A stretch of DNA of 64,000 bases from Planctomycetaceae bacterium (lineage in GTDB: Bacteria; Planctomycetota; Planctomycetia; Planctomycetales; Planctomycetaceae), in NCBI GenBank assembly GCA_028284145.1, contig JANQSH010000061.1:1-64000 (forward strand), written 5' to 3'. Numbering within the stretch: the stretch's first letter is position 1; each line of letters opens with the position of its first letter. Positions 45,109 through 53,980 of the stretch are shown piece after piece. The notes beneath the pieces are model-generated. The model was not told the DNA's origin and did not search any database. It was given only the letters and a program-made list of their open reading frames with translations. The position numbers were made by a program, and so were the translations under genes.

Positions 45109-45202
45109 CTCATTTCGCCGCAGACTCTTTCAAAGCTGCCATTCTCATCAAAGGAACTGTCCAGGCTCGCATGATTGTAACAGAGAGGGTGAAATCAAGT
45201 CA

Positions 45203-47191
45203 TCACCGATTTGCCGCCGTCGTTTCTCCTCCGGGTTCCTGTTCCGCCGGTTGCGTTGTCAGCTCAGGCCGATTCTGGTTCTGCTCGACGACGGGATAAT
45301 CCACCACCTCGGTGGGATGGTAGTCCTTCACGAGCCAGCGGACAAGCAGGTCCATCTCGCGTTCGGTCATCTTGTCTTTATAGGCGGGCATCTCATTTAC
45401 TGATCCGTAGAACTGATCCGTTCCAGGATCAGAAATAAACGCCTTTAACCATTTGGCCGAACCGTACTCCGCCAGATCGGGAATCTCCGAACCATCACCC
45501 GTGAGTTCAAACTTCCCGCCCAAGGTGTCGTGGCAATCGGTGCAGGACAGTTCCAGCTCACCTTCCGCCAATGTGTATTCCGATAACAGAGTTTCGCCCA
45601 CCTCCACCAGTTTCTCGTCAATCTGGAGATCCTTTCGCCCGGTTTGCGCGGCAAGGAACTCGACCAGGCCATCGAGATGCTTCCTGTTCTTCGGGTTGGT
45701 CAGCATCTCGCGATGCGTTTTTGACCAATCAGCCATTTCCGACTCACCTGGTTTTGGACTCAGAAACTCCGTGTCTTTTTCCTCCGATTTTTCTTTGTAC
45801 CACGACGCATTGGTCCATGTGTGGAAATGCTGTTCGTAATCGATCATGGCGGCTCGCATCCATTCCCGCGAACCAAAGTTACCCAGGTCAGCTGCTGTCG
45901 GTTGGATGGGAATCTTCTTTGACGGATCATTCGGGTCCGACTCCATCAGGATACGCCCCCGGCCATTGTGTCCATTGTAGAAGTGGCACGACGCGCAGTG
46001 TTTGGCAAAGATCCTCGGGCCTTGTGTGAAGGGATCCTCGCGCAGCAATGTGACGGCTCCTTCGACCGGAATTTTCTCGGGTCGATTTGCCAGTTCCTGG
46101 ATCCGCGCGGCATCGCGGTGTGCTTCTGCGATGGCCGCCTGATGATCCGGGTTGTTTTTGTCCTCATACATTGCCAGCCCGGTCAGCCAGACGATTGCGC
46201 CGATCATGAACAGCGTGAACAGGACGTTGATTGCATGTCCTTGTTTTTTGAGTGCGATGATCGGCATCAGAACCAGAAAGGTGAACAACGCACCCGGAAC
46301 ATATAGCGCACCAAACGCCAGACCAAAATGTTCGACCAGTTCGAATTTCAGGAAGCGAAACATGAACAGGAAATACCATTCCGGCCGGGCAGCAGCGTAT
46401 GCTTCTGCGGGATCAGCGGGGGCACTCAATTCCGCACCTTTGAAAAAGACCAGCAACAAAATGACGGCCAGCACCCCCAGGCAGGCAACTGCGTCCTTGA
46501 GAACCTGGTCGGGCCAGAAAGTTGTCTCCGGGGCATGGTCGGGGTCTTTCACATGCAGCCCATGTTTTCGGAACACCCAGATGTGAATCGCCAGAAAGAC
46601 GACCAGCAGTCCTGGAAGGATTCCTGCGTGCATGGCAAAGAATCGTGTGAGTGTATGGTGTCCATACTTTGGCCCCCCCTGCACGATTTCCTGCACCTGT
46701 TGACCGACGACAGGCGTTGCGCCAATGATCTTCGTCGTCACCTGTGTTGCGTAATAACCTTTCTGGTCCCAGGGAAGCAGATACCCGGTGAGCGAAAGCG
46801 CAAGGACAATTTTCATCAGGATCAAACCGATCCAGAAGTTGATCTCGCGAGGTGCCTTGTATGCCCCGTCGATAATCACCTGTACAAGGTGAATCGCCAG
46901 CAGGACAACCATCGCCTGGGCTGCGAAGTGGTGAATCCCCCTCACGATATTGCCCAGGTACATTTCGTTGTTGATGTAATAGACGCTTTCCCACGCCGTT
47001 TGTGTGCTGGGGCTGTAGGCGGCCCAGAGAAAGATGCCCGTGATCACCTGCACCATAAAGGTAAAGACGAGTGTGCTGCCCCAGACGTAACGCCAGCGTG
47101 CACCGCCGGGAACCCGTTCGTAAAGTGCTTCGTGCAGCAGGGCCTTGTAACCCGTCCGATTATCCAGCCAGTTGTCCAATGCGCGAATCAT
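45203..47191 (-). CDS. Cytochrome b fused to a diheme c-type domain (bc complex)
   Basis: A 662-residue subunit of a quinol-oxidising bc complex. The N-terminal ~330 residues are cytochrome b with two His pairs (RGIHHFAAQAMVVLLAIHLVQV and FAMHAGILPGLLVVFLAIHIW) for the b-hemes, plus KFELVEHFG and further transmembrane helices. Two CxxCH heme-c motifs follow: CASCH near 400 and CTDCH near 550, so the c-type cytochrome is built into the same chain. The C-terminus is disordered. The start overlaps the Rieske stop by 4 bases (ATGA), showing tight coupling. No separate cytochrome c1 is visible nearby. Electron transfer from quinol to soluble acceptors is inferred. Confidence 0.92.
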   Translation of the reverse strand: MIRALDNWLDNRTGYKALLHEALYERVPGGARWRYVWGSTLVFTFMVQVITGIFLWAAYSPSTQTAWESVYYINNEMYLGNIVRGIHHFAAQAMVVLLAIHLVQVIIDGAYKAPREINFWIGLILMKIVLALSLTGYLLPWDQKGYYATQVTTKIIGATPVVGQQVQEIVQGGPKYGHHTLTRFFAMHAGILPGLLVVFLAIHIWVFRKHGLHVKDPDHAPETTFWPDQVLKDAVACLGVLAVILLLVFFKGAELSAPADPAEAYAAARPEWYFLFMFRFLKFELVEHFGLAFGALYVPGALFTFLVLMPIIALKKQGHAINVLFTLFMIGAIVWLTGLAMYEDKNNPDHQAAIAEAHRDAARIQELANRPEKIPVEGAVTLLREDPFTQGPRIFAKHCASCHFYNGHNGRGRILMESDPNDPSKKIPIQPTAADLGNFGSREWMRAAMIDYEQHFHTWTNASWYKEKSEEKDTEFLSPKPGESEMADWSKTHREMLTNPKNRKHLDGLVEFLAAQTGRKDLQIDEKLVEVGETLLSEYTLAEGELELSCTDCHDTLGGKFELTGDGSEIPDLAEYGSAKWLKAFISDPGTDQFYGSVNEMPAYKDKMTEREMDLLVRWLVKDYHPTEVVDYPVVEQNQNRPELTTQPAEQEPGGETTAANR

Positions 47192-47859
47192 ACCGGGGTC
47201 TTTTCCTCTTCAGCGCCGCGAAATTCCTGGTACTTCAGCCAGATCGTCTGGCCCGTTTCCTCTTTCAGCTTCACTTCCAGTGTGTCCATGTTGCGCGGTG
47301 GAATCATGTTGATCCTGTCGCCATCGAGGTTGAACGCACTGGTGTGGCAGGGACAAAAGAAATCCTTCTCTGCCTGTCGATGCTCCACCGAGCAGCCGAG
47401 ATGCGGGCAGATCGTGCTGAAGGCAATCACCTGACTGTTGGGCATCCGTCGCAACCAGACGGTGCCGATCGGCTGGTCGATGAATTTGTTCCACGCATCA
47501 ACGATATCGTCGTACACGGTCACGAGCTGGGGTGCGCCATCCGCAGGCAGGGCATCAATTGTGACATCCAACCGAATGAATCCCTGGTCATCTTTCCTGG
47601 CACCACCGTTTTGTGAACCTCCATCGTCGCCCCCCTTTTTTCGAAGAATGGGATCCAGAAAAAAGAGTAAGCCGGATACCAGCGGAACCAGCATCAACAC
47701 CGCGCTGATCACCGTAGCCAATATACTGGCGAGAAAGTTGCGGCGTGGTTTGCCCGATGAGACAGATGAAGCTGAGACAGATGAGGAGGCATTCGAATCG
47801 GAGCTGGTCGGCTCATTGGTGGGCGGGTTGGAATCGGCAGACTTATGTTCTTCGCTCAT
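47188..47859 (-). CDS. Rieske iron-sulfur protein with Tat-type signal
   Basis: A 223-residue partner of the cytochrome b/c fusion. The start at 47859 (MSEEHKSADSNPP) is chosen because of a GGGAG upstream; a longer frame begins 120 bp earlier. A disordered Ser/Thr-rich N-terminus leads to the Tat-like motif RRNFLAS and one transmembrane helix. The 2Fe-2S ligands are CPHLGC and CPCHTSAF, both complete. Its final codon overlaps the start of the cytochrome gene, so both are translated together. It transfers electrons from quinol to the heme-c domain. Confidence 0.93.
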   Translation of the reverse strand: MSEEHKSADSNPPTNEPTSSDSNASSSVSASSVSSGKPRRNFLASILATVISAVLMLVPLVSGLLFFLDPILRKKGGDDGGSQNGGARKDDQGFIRLDVTIDALPADGAPQLVTVYDDIVDAWNKFIDQPIGTVWLRRMPNSQVIAFSTICPHLGCSVEHRQAEKDFFCPCHTSAFNLDGDRINMIPPRNMDTLEVKLKEETGQTIWLKYQEFRGAEEEKTPV

Positions 47860-48305
47860 CGAGTGGGGCTCCCGGGGGGTTCGCAAGCGGGCGGGGATGT
47901 GAGGTATTGCATGAATCTCCCGCTCCCATTGTTCTTCATTGGAGACGTTCAAGCGTTGTCTTGCAACCGAAAGCGACAATCTAAAAACGAATTCACAACT
48001 CTTCGTGCTGTTTGTTCAGATGTTGTTATCGTTCCCTTCTCTCAAAACCGCATTTGACGCAACATAAGCTGTGAAAATTTGCGAGAAACAATTTGATGCT
48101 GAACCCACCGAATATACGAAACTGCGGGATAGCACGGACAGACATATCCGTGTTGCAAAAACGACAGGAGGATGCGAATCAAGTCTCGACCACTATAGAA
48201 TGTAGAATGTCTTCAGAGGCGGAACGCGAACGACCCACTCTGGTGCCTGTTGGCACACGGACAACAGGAGATTGTACGTGCCACGTTGTGCACCACTGCT
48301 CAATC
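47860..48305. other. Intergenic region with an R3 repeat
   Basis: About 445 bases between the HsdR-like gene's stop and the Rieske start. It contains the R3 copy at 48128-48187 and no supported gene. Confidence 0.4.
48128..48187 (+). repeat. R3 hairpin repeat
   Basis: The sequence gatagcacggacagacatat, then ccgtgttgcaaaaacgacag and gaggatgcgaatcaag. The stem CACGGA/TCCGTG is perfect. It matches the copy at 49306-49356 over about 50 bp in the same orientation, one on each side of the HsdR-like gene. Confidence 0.65.
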
Positions 48306-49121
48306 TCAGTTGGACGTATCCGCATCATCATTCGATTGATCGCTTGCGGTTTTCTTTGCAGCTTTTTTCTTCGCCGCTTGGCGTGCCAGTTTTTTCGACG
48401 CTCGATTTACTTTTGATGTGGCGTCTCTTGCCTTCTCGCTTTCCAGCACTTCCCGTTTTAGAATCTCTTCATCGATTACCGTTGCAATATCGTCTTTATC
48501 AACTTTGAGATCCGGGAACATTTTACGAATCTCCCGACGAATCACACTCAAAACAGCATCTTGCCGGATGACTTGGGCAATGGTGTAGCGGTTTAAGAGT
48601 TGCGAATGCTGATGGTAAGCATCCATCGCCCCATCATCGATGGATTCCCGCGTAAGAAGAAAGATCTTCTTTTGGTCATCGTCTTTGCGTAGATCGATAT
48701 CGAGTACAGAAAATGCGGCGACTTCCTCATGCTCAATCGGTTGAGCAAATTTCAGGCGGTAGAGGTGCCAGTTTAGACCGTTGGTCAATACAATCCATTC
48801 AATCCCCTCTTTGGCTCCGTAATCAACGGCTTGCCTGATGTGGGAATCATTGAGATCCACTCCGGCGGCCTTTACTTCAATCAGATATTTGATCTTGTTG
48901 TTAATTTTGACCGCTAGATCGCAGAACGTACCCCGAATCTGTTGTTCCCCGGTTAATTCCAGATACTTGTCATACCCGAATACATCCGCAAGCATGTCTT
49001 TTACAACGGTAACCGTATCAGCTTCAGAAACGTCACGTTCGCGTAGAGTTGCAACAACTTTCTGATACGTCTTTACGCCGTCTTTGATGCGGTCCAATGT
49101 CCGCTTATGAATCTTGATCAT
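48306..49121 (-). CDS. Stand-alone type I restriction HsdR N-terminal-domain protein
   Basis: A 271-residue protein. Residues 50-150 form the HSDR_N (PD-(D/E)xK) nuclease-like fold: GTFCDLAVKINNKIKYLIEVKAAG supplies Asp and the Glu-x-Lys. The C-terminus is a Lys/Ala-rich helix (ASKKLARQAAKKKAAKKTASD), which suggests nucleic-acid binding. The HsdR motor and the HsdM and HsdS subunits are absent. Such solo domains are common, of unknown role. It is bracketed by two R3 repeats in the same orientation and followed by R2, R4 and R1 fragments, consistent with an acquired cassette. Confidence 0.85.
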   Translation of the reverse strand: MIKIHKRTLDRIKDGVKTYQKVVATLRERDVSEADTVTVVKDMLADVFGYDKYLELTGEQQIRGTFCDLAVKINNKIKYLIEVKAAGVDLNDSHIRQAVDYGAKEGIEWIVLTNGLNWHLYRLKFAQPIEHEEVAAFSVLDIDLRKDDDQKKIFLLTRESIDDGAMDAYHQHSQLLNRYTIAQVIRQDAVLSVIRREIRKMFPDLKVDKDDIATVIDEEILKREVLESEKARDATSKVNRASKKLARQAAKKKAAKKTASDQSNDDADTSN

Positions 49122-49305
49122 TTGCTCTTTTCCCGTTGGTGAATCTCTGAGGCGTGACGCCCGTACAAAACGAGACTACCCCCGACGGGTGAGAATGTCA
49201 AAGACCCATATCAGCTTGTTTGCGGTCGATGTCTCACCAACACGCCCGATATCGTCGCGACGGTTATCCCAAGTTTCTCCGCAACGTCTTTATACAAGAG
49301 CGGAA

Positions 49306-49356
49306 TAGCATGGGCAGACATGTCCGTGTCACTAAAGAGACAATAGGATGCGAGCT
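49306..49356 (+). repeat. R3 hairpin repeat
   Basis: The sequence gaatagcatgggcagacatg, then tccgtgtcactaaagagaca and ataggatgcga. The left stem arm has diverged (catgggca), so the hairpin is weaker than at 48128. Confidence 0.6.
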
Positions 49357-49430
49357 GGGGTGAATTGCCTTGATCTGTCACGTTTAGTTGGCAATTTACG
49401 TCGAGTTTCCCGAGCGGCTACAAAATTGAA

Positions 49431-49456
49431 GTCATCCCCGCCTGCACGGGGATGAC
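49431..49456. repeat. R4 hairpin
   Basis: Arms gtcatccccg and cggggatgac pair perfectly around a 6-nt loop. No T-run follows. Confidence 0.5.
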
Positions 49457-49519
49457 GGAGAGTTTTCGGGTGCCATGCTTTGCATCGCGCAGCAGGGCAG
49501 GCATGTCTGACAGAAAATG

Positions 49520-49581
49520 GCTCTCGCAAAGACGCAATGGTCGCAAAGATATTGATTCAGCCGACGTGCTACGCACGGCGG
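49520..49581 (+). repeat. R2 repeat
   Basis: The sequence ggctctcgcaaagacgcaat, then ggtcgcaaagatattgattc and agccgacgtgctacgcacgg. It matches the left two thirds of the copy at 24773-24860 and breaks off before the cgaggtatcgacgcggct part. Confidence 0.6.
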
Positions 49582-49679
49582 GGCTGTGACTTCTATTTCG
49601 CGACCTCATTCCGCGATGGCGTAACATCAGTCGTGGCTAAGAATCAACGTTGCGATCTCGGTGTATCGTTTCACCATCG

Positions 49680-49768
49680 AAAGCCATTTTCTTTTTCGTG
49701 TGACGGTTCTCGCTCGCAGGAGTCTGCCATTGCAGGCCAACAGACAACCTTCGAGGACACGAAAAGCA
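49680..49768 (-). repeat. R1 repeat, diverged
   Basis: Recognisable boxes are tttttcgtgtgacggttctc, gctcgcaggagtctgcc and attgcaggccaacagac. The terminal palindrome with AATACGCTCT is lost. Confidence 0.55.
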
Positions 49769-49777
49769 AAGCACGCC

Positions 49778-51328
49778 TTAAAAAGGTTGAGGGCAGAAGC
49801 AGGGAGTGACGAAACCAGGCTGGCTGACGATGCGACTGGTTGACACAGGTCTCATTTGTTGCGAAGGCTTCACCTGTGTCACCGTTTGCCAGGCCTGCTG
49901 GTAATGATCACCGGCGACAACAGCCGATCGATGCACATGTTCGCCGGTCTCGGCAGCCAGCACCTTGAGCCGACCTGTCCAGCTTTCGCCCGGTTCCAGT
50001 GCCCCCAGTTCGTTCATCAGTTTTCTGCCCCAGGCATGTTGGAAGCCGTCCGGCAGATCAACATTCAATCCAACGTTTTCAACGATCGAGTCGCCACGAT
50101 TCGTAACCGTGTAGTGGATCTCAACAATGTCGCCCTGCCGTGCATTCGCAGGAACTCGTACATCCAGTTTGAGATTCGGCTTCGCTGCGATCGGCGGCTC
50201 CGGTTCCTGGAATATCGGTTTCGGTTCATCCGGTTCTGGTTCCATTCGCTGTGGCTCAACTTCCACTTTCGGCTCGATGACTGGTTCCGGCTCTTCAGAT
50301 GGCTCAGATTCCACGATGGGAGCAGGCTCTTGCACAGGAGGCTCGAAGACGGGAACTTCCGGTTCAAGGGCTGGTTCCGGCTCAAGCTGCGGTTCGGGTG
50401 ATGGCTCAAACTCGAATGTCGGCTCTTCCACTGGAGCAACAGGTTCTTCCACGTCTGGCTTTTCAAAGAACGGCTCGACTGCAACCGGTTCAGGCTGAGG
50501 CCTGGGTTCTGATTTTGGTTCGACGGGAGGGAAGAATTCGACCGATGGCTCTTCCATAACAGGTTCAGTTTCAGGCAGAGGCTCCGGATCGAACGTCGGT
50601 TCCGCTACGGCAAATTCCGGCTGGATCGGTTCGGACTCGAAGTCCATCGGCACGTTGACAGGCTCATCCGACACAGCCTTTTCAATGATCGGTTCATCAA
50701 AAAACGGTTTTTCAATCGGCAGCGACACAACTGGTTCTTCGACCGGTTCGGGAGTCGGATCGGCAAATGGATTGAAGTCAACCGGCAGAAGTTCTGTGAT
50801 TTCCGCCGGCTCAGGGGCCGTCTTGACAGGTTCGGGAGAAAAAGGCTCTGGCGTCTCGAAATCGATCGGTTGGAATTCCAGAGTCGGCTCGGGAGCAGCA
50901 AATGGCTCCGGTTCAGCAGCAAAGGGATCTTTGTTGGTCGATGTTTCGATCAAGGCCAGTTCCATATCGGGCTCGGTTTGTGGAGGAGGCAAAGGAACTT
51001 CGCCAGTGACAGTCGTCACGGGGGTTTGCCAGGGGTCTGACTCGCGCTGAACAACACCCGCAAGTGTGCCGGTATCATCTGCGACCAGCATCGACGTCAA
51101 CAAATAAACCTGCAACAACAACATCAGAATGATGCCCGCCACACCCGCAATACTGCCAATGGAACCGGAGGTCTGTCGCCGCCAGAATCGCCGAACACGC
51201 AGCAACCAGCGCTGGAATGTCAACTTGGCGGCTGTGGCAATCAGCGACCGCCGTTCCCGTTGCCGTCGAATTCGACGAAGCGTGGCTTGCGAAGGTGAAG
51301 AGGAGGACGAATAGTGCGAATGGCTCAT
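49778..51328 (-). CDS. Membrane-anchored Pro/Glu-rich protein with DUF11-like domain
   Basis: A 516-residue protein from the ATG at 51328 (a longer frame upstream is not supported). The basic N-terminus leads to one transmembrane helix (IAGVAGIILMLLLQVYLL, about residues 60-80). Residues 120-370 are a long Pro/Glu/Phe/Val repeat (EPEP, EPVxEEP and similar). The end (KLDVRVPANARQGDIVEIHYTVTNRGDSIVENVGLNVDLPDGF) is a DUF11-like beta-sandwich domain as in surface and adhesion proteins. It probably spans the cell wall or periplasm with the domain outside. No catalytic function is visible. Confidence 0.75.
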   Translation of the reverse strand: MSHSHYSSSSSPSQATLRRIRRQRERRSLIATAAKLTFQRWLLRVRRFWRRQTSGSIGSIAGVAGIILMLLLQVYLLTSMLVADDTGTLAGVVQRESDPWQTPVTTVTGEVPLPPPQTEPDMELALIETSTNKDPFAAEPEPFAAPEPTLEFQPIDFETPEPFSPEPVKTAPEPAEITELLPVDFNPFADPTPEPVEEPVVSLPIEKPFFDEPIIEKAVSDEPVNVPMDFESEPIQPEFAVAEPTFDPEPLPETEPVMEEPSVEFFPPVEPKSEPRPQPEPVAVEPFFEKPDVEEPVAPVEEPTFEFEPSPEPQLEPEPALEPEVPVFEPPVQEPAPIVESEPSEEPEPVIEPKVEVEPQRMEPEPDEPKPIFQEPEPPIAAKPNLKLDVRVPANARQGDIVEIHYTVTNRGDSIVENVGLNVDLPDGFQHAWGRKLMNELGALEPGESWTGRLKVLAAETGEHVHRSAVVAGDHYQQAWQTVTQVKPSQQMRPVSTSRIVSQPGFVTPCFCPQPF

Positions 51329-51583
51329 CGATCCAGTTTCCCAGCGGGCTGTTGGGCGGCAAAGAACTCTATGAGAATATATGAGGTTCTTGTCGCACCC
51401 AAAGTGATTGCGATTTTGCAGGAACTCCGGTATCCATATGAATGCCGAGTTGTCTGCCCACAACAGGTGCGGTGGAATAACAGATATCGCCCAATGGGAA
51501 AAGACCAATCCAAATCATATCACGCATATGTAATCGAAAATCGAAGAGAACGTTTTCGACCGAAACGACCCGACAGATTCGTC

Positions 51584-52195
51584 TTACCCGGGGAATAGCA
51601 CAGACTTACCAGCATGAATGTGATACCGGATTCTTTCCTCCGCTTCACTCGGTGTACAGCGAGCCAGATCTGACAGCAGGCAGACGTGATTGTCCGCGCG
51701 ATTGATATCCGATGCAGTAAACATGGAAATCTGAAACACAGCCAACCTCATCAACCTGTCGAAGTTCGCCAAAAGTGGTTCACAGTTAGCCAGTTTCATC
51801 AGCGACCGATGAAAAGTGACATCAGTCTTCCACGCCGCGGATTGATCGCCTGAGTCGGCAAGTTCGGCCAGAGGGAGCAGCCGGTCAATCGCATCGTGGA
51901 CCGGTTGGCCACAGTAAAGCCGTGCCGCCTGTGTCTCCAGAGCCTCCCGAACCGTCAATTGCCCCCGGACTTCATCAAGGTCTGGAATTCGTACCTGCGT
52001 TCCTCGCCTGGGAAGAGAAACGAGCATCCCCTCGTTGACGAGTTTCTGAATGGCTTGATTCACCGGCATAACACTAAACCGAAGTTCTTCCGCAATCGAT
52101 TTGCGGTCAAGCCAGTCTCCTGGTTTCAGTTCGCGGGTCAACATCTTCTGCAGGATGTGGTCATAAGCGAGATCAGCGCGGCTGGTTTTGATCAT
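51584..52195 (-). CDS. GntR-family transcriptional regulator (FCD type)
   Basis: A 203-residue protein from the ATG at 52195 with GGGAG 5 bp upstream. The N-terminal winged helix contains DHILQKMLTRELKPGDWLDRKSIAEEL and NQAIQKLVNEGMLVSLPRRGTQV, typical for GntR. The C-terminal all-helical FCD domain has REALETQAARLY and the metal or ligand-binding His/Asp residues in TFHRSLMKLANCEPL and RADNHVCLLSDL, but it is rather short. The target and ligand are unknown. It is transcribed away from the ArsR gene. Confidence 0.85.
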   Translation of the reverse strand: MIKTSRADLAYDHILQKMLTRELKPGDWLDRKSIAEELRFSVMPVNQAIQKLVNEGMLVSLPRRGTQVRIPDLDEVRGQLTVREALETQAARLYCGQPVHDAIDRLLPLAELADSGDQSAAWKTDVTFHRSLMKLANCEPLLANFDRLMRLAVFQISMFTASDINRADNHVCLLSDLARCTPSEAEERIRYHIHAGKSVLFPG

Positions 52196-52318
52196 CGGTT
52201 CTCCCAACGGTTCAAAACGTCGGCACTTAGACCATGATTGACACCCTGAAATACTACAGACATTTGACTTGGCCGTCAATTTTAACCCGATTTTCTCGAA
52301 AAAAATATGACAAATACA

Positions 52319-52349
52319 TTGACTTTGATCGAAATCACCTGTCTATTAT
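52319..52349 (+). promoter_or_regulatory. Possible sigma70 promoter of the ArsR gene
   Basis: TTGACT and TATTAT are separated by 19 bp, slightly more than ideal, in an AT-rich part of the divergent gntR-arsR gap. A start site near 52356 would leave a 130-nt leader before the arsR-like ATG. Confidence 0.3.
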
Positions 52350-52492
52350 ATTACTGAAATATCAGCGAGTCAGCTGAATCTGATGTCAATAGTCGCTGAT
52401 GATATCCACGCACGTTTACCAACAACGAAAGCCAATCTCTTTGTTGACGGCTTTCCCACGATTCCACTTTTTGTGTCGAAAGGTCTCGAACA

Positions 52493-52903
52493 ATGGTCAC
52501 CGCCTCCCAGGAAAAACTGATCAGCGAAATGGACGCTGGTTTCCCCGGGCTTACCGATCAATCGGAAAAGAATCTTGTACAGGTCTTCAAACTACTGGCA
52601 GACGAAACCCGTCTCCGTATCTTGCTGTTCCTGCTTCGTGAAGGGGAACTCTGCGTGTCTGATTTGTGCGAACGCCTGCCTTACCAAACACAGCCAGCCG
52701 TCAGCCATCACCTCGCACTGCTTCGTGTTGCCGGGTTGATTGGTGTGCGACGGGCAGGAAAGCACAACTTTTACTCAGTCCGTCGTGGCTACTTCCACAA
52801 ACTGGTTGAGGAACTCTGCAATACCGTCAGTATCACTGACGAGCCAGTTGCCCCTACTCCGGAAGAAGACGCCGAATACCAGGAATTGGTAATGGCCCAC
52901 TAA
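52493..52903 (+). CDS. ArsR-family metalloregulator-like protein
   Basis: A 136-residue winged-helix repressor. LADETRLRILLFLLREGELCVSDLCERL carries the alpha-3 Cys pair (ELCVSDLC) that binds thiophilic metals in many ArsR proteins, followed by the DNA-recognition helix QPAVSHHLALLRVAGLIGVRR. The N-terminal 30 residues are extra. The metal and target cannot be read; no efflux or detoxification gene adjoins it. A structured inverted repeat lies just downstream (52961-53026). Confidence 0.88.
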   Translation: MVTASQEKLISEMDAGFPGLTDQSEKNLVQVFKLLADETRLRILLFLLREGELCVSDLCERLPYQTQPAVSHHLALLRVAGLIGVRRAGKHNFYSVRRGYFHKLVEELCNTVSITDEPVAPTPEEDAEYQELVMAH

Positions 52904-52960
52904 ACTAAGGAGAGGTCGCCTGAGGGGAAATGGAGTTACGACCTTCGTGGCTTCAATTGT

Positions 52961-53026
52961 AGAGCCGGTTTCGTTTGCCCAGCACTGGTTTTTTCCTGAT
53001 GCAAACGGCATGTGGTGACCGGCTCT
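52961..53026. other. Nested inverted repeat between arsR-like and QueD-like genes
   Basis: Outer arms agagccggt and accggctct (9 bp) enclose inner arms cgtttgc and gcaaacg (7 bp), with a ttttttcc loop side. The two-layer pairing over 66 nt suggests a structured RNA or a degenerate element end. It ends about 200 bp before the QueD-like gene. No sequence resemblance to R1-R4 is seen. The surrounding 52904-53229 gap otherwise shows nothing. Confidence 0.4.
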
Positions 53027-53229
53027 CGTTCCTTTGGTGAAATGTGTAGCCATCATGCTTCGCCGGAGCATTGTGGTATTTTGCCAAACACTGGAAATTG
53101 ACTATAAATTTGCAGAGTAGCTGCTCGAAAATCTCGCATTGATTTGCGAAACCTGGTGAAACACTTTACGCTCGTGTTGCTCGCCATGCCCCATTTCGCA
53201 TCAACCTCTATCAGGCGCTGGTCGAGACC

Positions 53230-53631
53230 ATGTATCGGCTCACTCAGGAAATTGATTTTTGCTACGGCCATCGCCTGTTGAATTACGATGGCCAATGCCG
53301 TTTTCTGCATGGCCATAATGGACGCGCGGTGATCGTACTCGAGGGAAAAGAACTCGACGATAGTGGGATGCTGGTCGACTTTGCCAAAATTAAGTGTCCG
53401 TTGCGAACCTGGATCAACGAGACACTCGATCACCGCATGTTACTTTTTGAAGGTGATCCTGTGGTTCCGCTTCTTCGCGAGGCCGGCGAAGAATTACTCG
53501 TGCTCCCCATCAACCCAACAGCTGAGAACATCGCTCGCCTGATATTTGATCACGCCCAGGATGAAGGGCTTCCTGTGGCGGAGGTCACACTCTGGGAATC
53601 AACCCGATCTTCAGCCACCTACCGCGGCTGA
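53230..53631 (+). CDS. 6-pyruvoyl-tetrahydropterin synthase / QueD-family enzyme
   Basis: A 133-residue protein with the family's zinc site: His14, His27 and His29 in CRFLHGHNG, catalytic Cys23 four residues before the first HGH histidine, and the catalytic Asp-His in TLDHRMLL and Glu in LWESTRSS. The C-x3-HGH pattern is shared by QueD (preQ0 and queuosine pathway) and eukaryotic-type PTPS; the Glu-replaced PTPS-III form is excluded. Length is normal. It is probably the 6-carboxy-tetrahydropterin synthase step of deazaguanine synthesis, but no other que gene is near. It stands alone on the plus strand. Confidence 0.9.
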   Translation: MYRLTQEIDFCYGHRLLNYDGQCRFLHGHNGRAVIVLEGKELDDSGMLVDFAKIKCPLRTWINETLDHRMLLFEGDPVVPLLREAGEELLVLPINPTAENIARLIFDHAQDEGLPVAEVTLWESTRSSATYRG

Positions 53632-53905
53632 TTCGCTCCGGCATTTCAATGACCGCTGGCGAACCGAGTTGAGTGCGCATAAAAAACCCTCGAAAAAGAA
53701 GAAAACTCACTATTTGACAATCTGAATTTGCGACTGGGGAACTGATTGACAGAGTGGGTCAGGCTGCAATCAGAGGTTCGATTGTCATTCAGTGAGCTGT
53801 AAGTTTCCTTTTCGAGGGTTTGGCTGGGTAAGTTTTCTTTTGGATAGTGCATCATCCGTGCCAAAATCCGAATCGGCGCGCGCTGAAAAAATGTGGAATT
53901 CATAT

Positions 53906-53928
53906 AAAGCATTTTTGCAAAATGCTTT
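53906..53928. other. Palindrome upstream of the sigma-54 activator gene
   Basis: Arms aaagcatttt and aaaatgcttt flank a 3-nt loop. It could be a transcription terminator remnant or a protein-binding site; no U-run follows. Confidence 0.4.
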
Positions 53929-53980
53929 ATGGGGTATATTGTGTTTTTCAACAATTTTAAGGAATACACTTTTCGGCGCA

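Larger units (their letters stand above)
49122..49777. other. Repeat-dense intergenic region
   Basis: About 655 bases between the HsdR-like gene and the Pro/Glu-rich gene, holding R3 (49306), R4 (49431), R2 (49520) and a partial R1 (49680). No gene is supported. Confidence 0.5.
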
